The notes under the pieces are model-generated. The model made no database searches. It worked only from the letters and a program-made list of their open reading frames with translations, and had not been told where the DNA came from. The position numbers and the translations under genes were made by a program. A DNA stretch of 64,000 nt from Paramormyrops kingsleyae (lineage: Eukaryota; Chordata; Actinopteri; Osteoglossiformes; Mormyridae): the NCBI RefSeq assembly GCF_048594095.1, contig NC_132810.1, positions 12,099,501 to 12,163,500 of the forward strand. The letters are read 5' to 3'. Within the stretch, counting starts at the first letter, position 1, and the number at the start of each line of letters is the position of its first letter. This document shows, piece after piece, positions 61,228 through 64,000 of the stretch.

Positions 61228-61437
61228 TTACATGACGTGGTTGGCTGGCCTCATGCTGTACGAAGACTGTGGAGGAACCTCGCCCATGGACTCTGTTGGG
61301 GCTGGAGTCGTCAGTTCCTCCATTCCATTCGCTGCTGGGGTTTTAGTGGAGACTCCTCTGCAGGATACAGCAGTAGTCTTTCCTTCTGCTGCATATGATG
61401 ACATGAGCTGCAAGCCAAACTGAAAGCCAACTCTGGA
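61228..61437 (-). other. unassigned coding-like reading frame
   Basis: After a possible AATTCCAG acceptor the minus strand reads VGFQFGLQLMSSYAAEGKTT, then a Ser/Thr/Pro-rich tail ending SSYSMRPANHVM and TAA. The frame stays open farther upstream (to 61746), but that part runs through a palindrome. No domain is recognised. The tract before the acceptor has few pyrimidines, so it may be chance. Confidence 0.2.
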
Positions 61438-61530
61438 ATTAGCCAGAACTTGCCATTTTAACTCGCTCATGGGAATATTACTTACACAAAAATGTTCCGA
61501 GGGCAGAAGGAAATTTTTTTTTTTTTCTGG

Positions 61531-61659
61531 GAAATAACCAATCAGATTGTAGAGGAGGTGGGTCCAAGCAACTAGAGGAGGCAGGACCAACCAATCCGAT
61601 GTCATGGTCCTGCCTCCTGTAGTTGGACCCACCTCCTCTATAATCTGATTGGTTATTTC
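61531..61659. mobile_element. foldback palindrome (hairpin element)
   Basis: The arm 61531-61589 is the inverse of 61605-61659 with a 4-base gap and about two changes. The loop is 15 bases. Outer ends read GAAATAACCAATCAGATT and AATCTGATTGGTTATTTC. Confidence 0.85.
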
Positions 61660-61734
61660 TATTTTTTCTTCTGCCCTCATAACATTTTTCTGTATGTAAA
61701 ACTCCCACAAGCTAGTAAGACATGAGTCCTTCAC

Positions 61735-61998
61735 TGCCTCGATCATGGCCAGACAACCTGCATTCTACTTGACCAACCATCAGAAGTTGCCTCCCATAGT
61801 GCAAAGAGATGCAGTTAGGCTCATAAGTATCTCTAAATTGCCTGTAGCGTATGACCGTGAGTGAGTGTGTGCTGACACGTGCCCCGTGATTGACGAGCAT
61901 CCCATCCAGGCTGTACCCCAGCCTTGCTGCCTAAGCTGCCTGGGATAGGTTCCAGGCCCTCCCTGTGGTCCTGATCATGGTAAATGGATGGACAATGA
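61735..61998 (+). mobile_element. SINE
   Basis: TCTCTAAATTGCCTGTAGCG, then GAGCATCCCATCCAGGCTGT ACC, then GGGATAGGTTCCAGGCC and AAATGGATGG. Standard body and tail of the fish SINE, near the ltk 3' end. Confidence 0.65.
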
Positions 61999-62137
61999 AT
62001 GGCATGACAATAGTTCTACAAAAATGGCAGAAAAAAGTAAGCGATGGCTGATAAATAAAGCGGCCGGGACCCATTGCAGCGTGAGGTGTTGGATGGATTC
62101 CAGTGTATCCCAGTATATTCAGTGTCATTCTGTGGCG

Positions 62138-63088
62138 TTAAACTGGAATGACGGTAAGGTCCTCAGAGAGGGAGAGGCCAGAGTCCCTATCGCGAGTAGG
62201 CTTCTCCGACTTGGTGTACCGCTTGATGTCTTCATGTCCATAACTGGCGTGGCGCTTCACATGAGGCTTGGAGATCCTTGATGCGGAGATACCTGACCAG
62301 GATATGGATGGACCAGGGTTTGAACTGGCTACTGGGACTCTGGTGACCACTAGGGGGAGGTTGTTAGCCTCATAGTTCTGGTCCTCGTAGGCATAGTTTA
62401 CAGTGCCACATGGAAAACTCTGTAACTTGGCCAGCTCCGTGCCAACAGTGGAGTTGTTCTTGATTGGACTAGTGGTGGCAGCTGAGCTGGTGGCAGCATT
62501 GAGGCTGGAAGGAGGCAGTGATGAAGGGGAGGATGAGGAGGGGGAAGCCTGAGAACTGGTCGGGGATGAGCTTCCATTGCCATCAAATCCAGAGTCATCC
62601 CGTTCAGGGGCGGGGGTCGCTGATGGGCTGCTCGGGGTGCCAGACAGAGGCATGGACTGAGTCTGTGACAGAGCTGTTTTTCCCCGTCCAAAGCCATCCA
62701 GCCCCCAGGAACCGTAGGTAGGGTTCCAGAGGTTCTTGGTCTTGTTCTTAAACTTCTGGCCACCAGAGGAAGAAGCCGTGACAGGCAAGTGCTGGTCTGG
62801 GTGAAGCCAAGCTCCAGATCCGGCCCCTAGGGAAAGAACAGGCTCCACCCAGGTCACCTCCGATGCCCCCGCTTGTGAGTGTGCCTCAGGCTGCCATGGC
62901 AGAGCTTGCTGCAGAGACACAGGTCTGCGGTCTTGAGGGAGTGGAGGGATGGTCCAGGGCAGGGAGGGCTCTGGGGTCAACAGAGGAGTCAAGGCTGCAG
63001 ATCCCTCTGTCTGGGGGACAGTATTGACCTCCTTCTCTGCTAGGGGCCCATACTCTACCGGAAGGGATGCATTGATGACGTCAGGGTC
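62138..63088 (-). CDS. ltk: leukocyte tyrosine kinase receptor, last coding exon (partial gene)
   Basis: This is the cytoplasmic tail of an ALK/LTK receptor tyrosine kinase, a cell-surface receptor; in zebrafish Ltk directs iridophore development. The exon begins after a CTCCTAG acceptor with DPDVINASLPVEYGPL, which matches the ALK sequence just after the kinase domain. It encodes 316 residues and ends LTVIPV with TAA. The tail holds KNLWNPTYGSW, an NPxY motif that in ALK recruits SHC, and FPCGTVNYAYED, matching the ALK site that recruits PLC-gamma. A Ser/Pro-rich low-complexity region lies between them. The kinase domain and ectodomain are upstream, beyond the window. itpka next door favours ltk over alk. 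Confidence 0.9.
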   Translation of the reverse strand, partial: DPDVINASLPVEYGPLAEKEVNTVPQTEGSAALTPLLTPEPSLPWTIPPLPQDRRPVSLQQALPWQPEAHSQAGASEVTWVEPVLSLGAGSGAWLHPDQHLPVTASSSGGQKFKNKTKNLWNPTYGSWGLDGFGRGKTALSQTQSMPLSGTPSSPSATPAPERDDSGFDGNGSSSPTSSQASPSSSSPSSLPPSSLNAATSSAATTSPIKNNSTVGTELAKLQSFPCGTVNYAYEDQNYEANNLPLVVTRVPVASSNPGPSISWSGISASRISKPHVKRHASYGHEDIKRYTKSEKPTRDRDSGLSLSEDLTVIPV

Positions 63089-63313
63089 CTAGGAGATGGA
63101 AGGAAGAAACAGAATCCTGACATGTCACAGATCCATAAATCACTCATATCCTATTATCGGAACTACTCTATGACAAGACTAATAGGGGCATGTATTATAT
63201 CTGACAGGCTTGAGGTGACACTGGGACCATGATTTAAAAGGTGCTGTAGTGCGTCATTCACTGGCAGTCAAGATTCCAGCTTACACTAATACGAACTGCT
63301 AACTTACCTGTTG

Positions 63314-63676
63314 GGCAACGCTTAACATTAAGTGCACCTTCATAATGCATTCACAGAACATTCAGTGCACCTTCATAATGCATTCATAGAACATTCATAA
63401 GTAGCATGCAAGTACACCTTAACGTCCAAACATCCCTTAACAGATTTAATATACATTAATAAAAAACATTACATGATTATACAATTATAATGTTTGTTAT
63501 TATTATATAATATTTGTTATTAATGTACATTATAGCTGTTAAGGGATGCTAGGATGTTAAGGTATACATGCATGATGCTTATGAATACTTAATGAATACT
63601 TTATGAAGGTGTACTGAACGTTTTATGAATGCAATATAAAAGCATTATGAAGGTGCAGTTAATGTAAAGCGTTACC
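63314..63676. mobile_element. 363-bp inverted-repeat MITE
   Basis: GGCAACGCTTAACATTAAGT with GCACCTTCATAATGC at the left pairs with GCATTATGAAGGTGCAG and TTAATGTAAAGCGTTACC at the right. The arms continue inward (CATCCCTTAACAG against CTGTTAAGGGATG). No coding capacity. Confidence 0.8.
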
Positions 63677-63940
63677 ACATGTTATTATAACATACAGTGG
63701 CAGGCAGAATATAACAACTGCGGTGACAAATAATCACAGGGTTATATCTAAATTCATATGCTAAGACACACCACAAAATTAAAGGCAAAAATAATTAACC
63801 TTTGATCTGAATCTAATCTGCAGGATTGGCACTGCAGCCACCGGAAAGAACTGACACTGGTCCATTCGGACTAGTGTGGTGCTGAGGTATCACCAACACA
63901 CGGCTGCACTCTGGTTCTCGTCCCTGAGATGGTTTGTTGT

Positions 63941-64000
63941 GTGGTGGGTGCTGCAAGGTGATGTCATGTGCTGCATGTGTGGTGGGTGCAGCAAGGTGAT
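63941..64000 (+). repeat. start of a 38-bp tandem repeat cut by the window end
   Basis: GTGGTGGGTGCTGCAAGGTG ATG occurs at 63941 and again, with one change, at 63979. The array probably continues beyond the window. Confidence 0.6.

Larger units (their letters stand above)
63089..64000 (-). other. ltk: ltk penultimate intron (part)
   Basis: No further exon is visible. It contains a 363-base inverted-repeat element and, at the window edge, the first units of a tandem repeat with a 38-base period (63941 and 63979). Confidence 0.6.

Noticed and set aside
62138..63088. alk rather than ltk
   Set aside because: The motifs fit either, but itpka next door points to ltk. A tree with the kinase domain would settle it.

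Overview
The window looks like nuclear DNA from a ray-finned (teleost-type) fish. The genes are split by introns with GT/AG borders. The encoded proteins are vertebrate. The spaces between exons are full of Tc1/mariner relatives, miniature inverted-repeat elements and tRNA-headed SINEs of kinds common in fish. I cannot name the species.

Three protein genes can be supported. (1) ivd, isovaleryl-CoA dehydrogenase, lies on the minus strand between 30019 and 7682. All 12 coding exons can be placed with matching splice phases, giving a 415-residue protein. (2) itpka, inositol-trisphosphate 3-kinase A, lies on the plus strand between 39877 and 55566. All 7 coding exons can be placed, giving a 520-residue protein. 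(3) The last coding exon of ltk, an ALK/LTK-type receptor tyrosine kinase, lies on the minus strand between 63088 and 62138; the rest of that gene is outside the window. ivd and itpka are head to head with about 9.9 kb between start codons. itpka and ltk are tail to tail. itpka next to ltk is a neighbour pair I know from other vertebrates, and it supports the paralogue calls.

Layout: 1-7635 is non-coding, with possible non-coding first exons of a leftward gene near 720-1020. 7636-30019 is ivd; its intron 11 holds a layered 1.7 kb tandem array and its introns 2 and 3 hold many DNA elements. 30020-39876 is intergenic and includes a cluster of four Tc1/mariner pieces (30.5-33.1 kb) and a Harbinger-like element (34.5-35.3 kb). 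39877-55566 is itpka; its 10.4 kb first intron carries a 38-bp minisatellite and a palindromic element set among GT repeats. 55567 to about 58030 is probable itpka 3' UTR. 58030-62137 is intergenic or ltk 3' flank, with a strong foldback palindrome and an unidentified minus-strand reading frame. 62138-64000 is the ltk terminal exon and part of the preceding intron.

The genes do not form one pathway. ivd works in mitochondrial leucine breakdown, itpka in cytosolic inositol phosphate and calcium signalling, and ltk in cell-surface receptor signalling. No wholly new system was recognised. The most unusual items are the layered satellite in ivd, the nested transposon regions, and two reading frames I could not assign.
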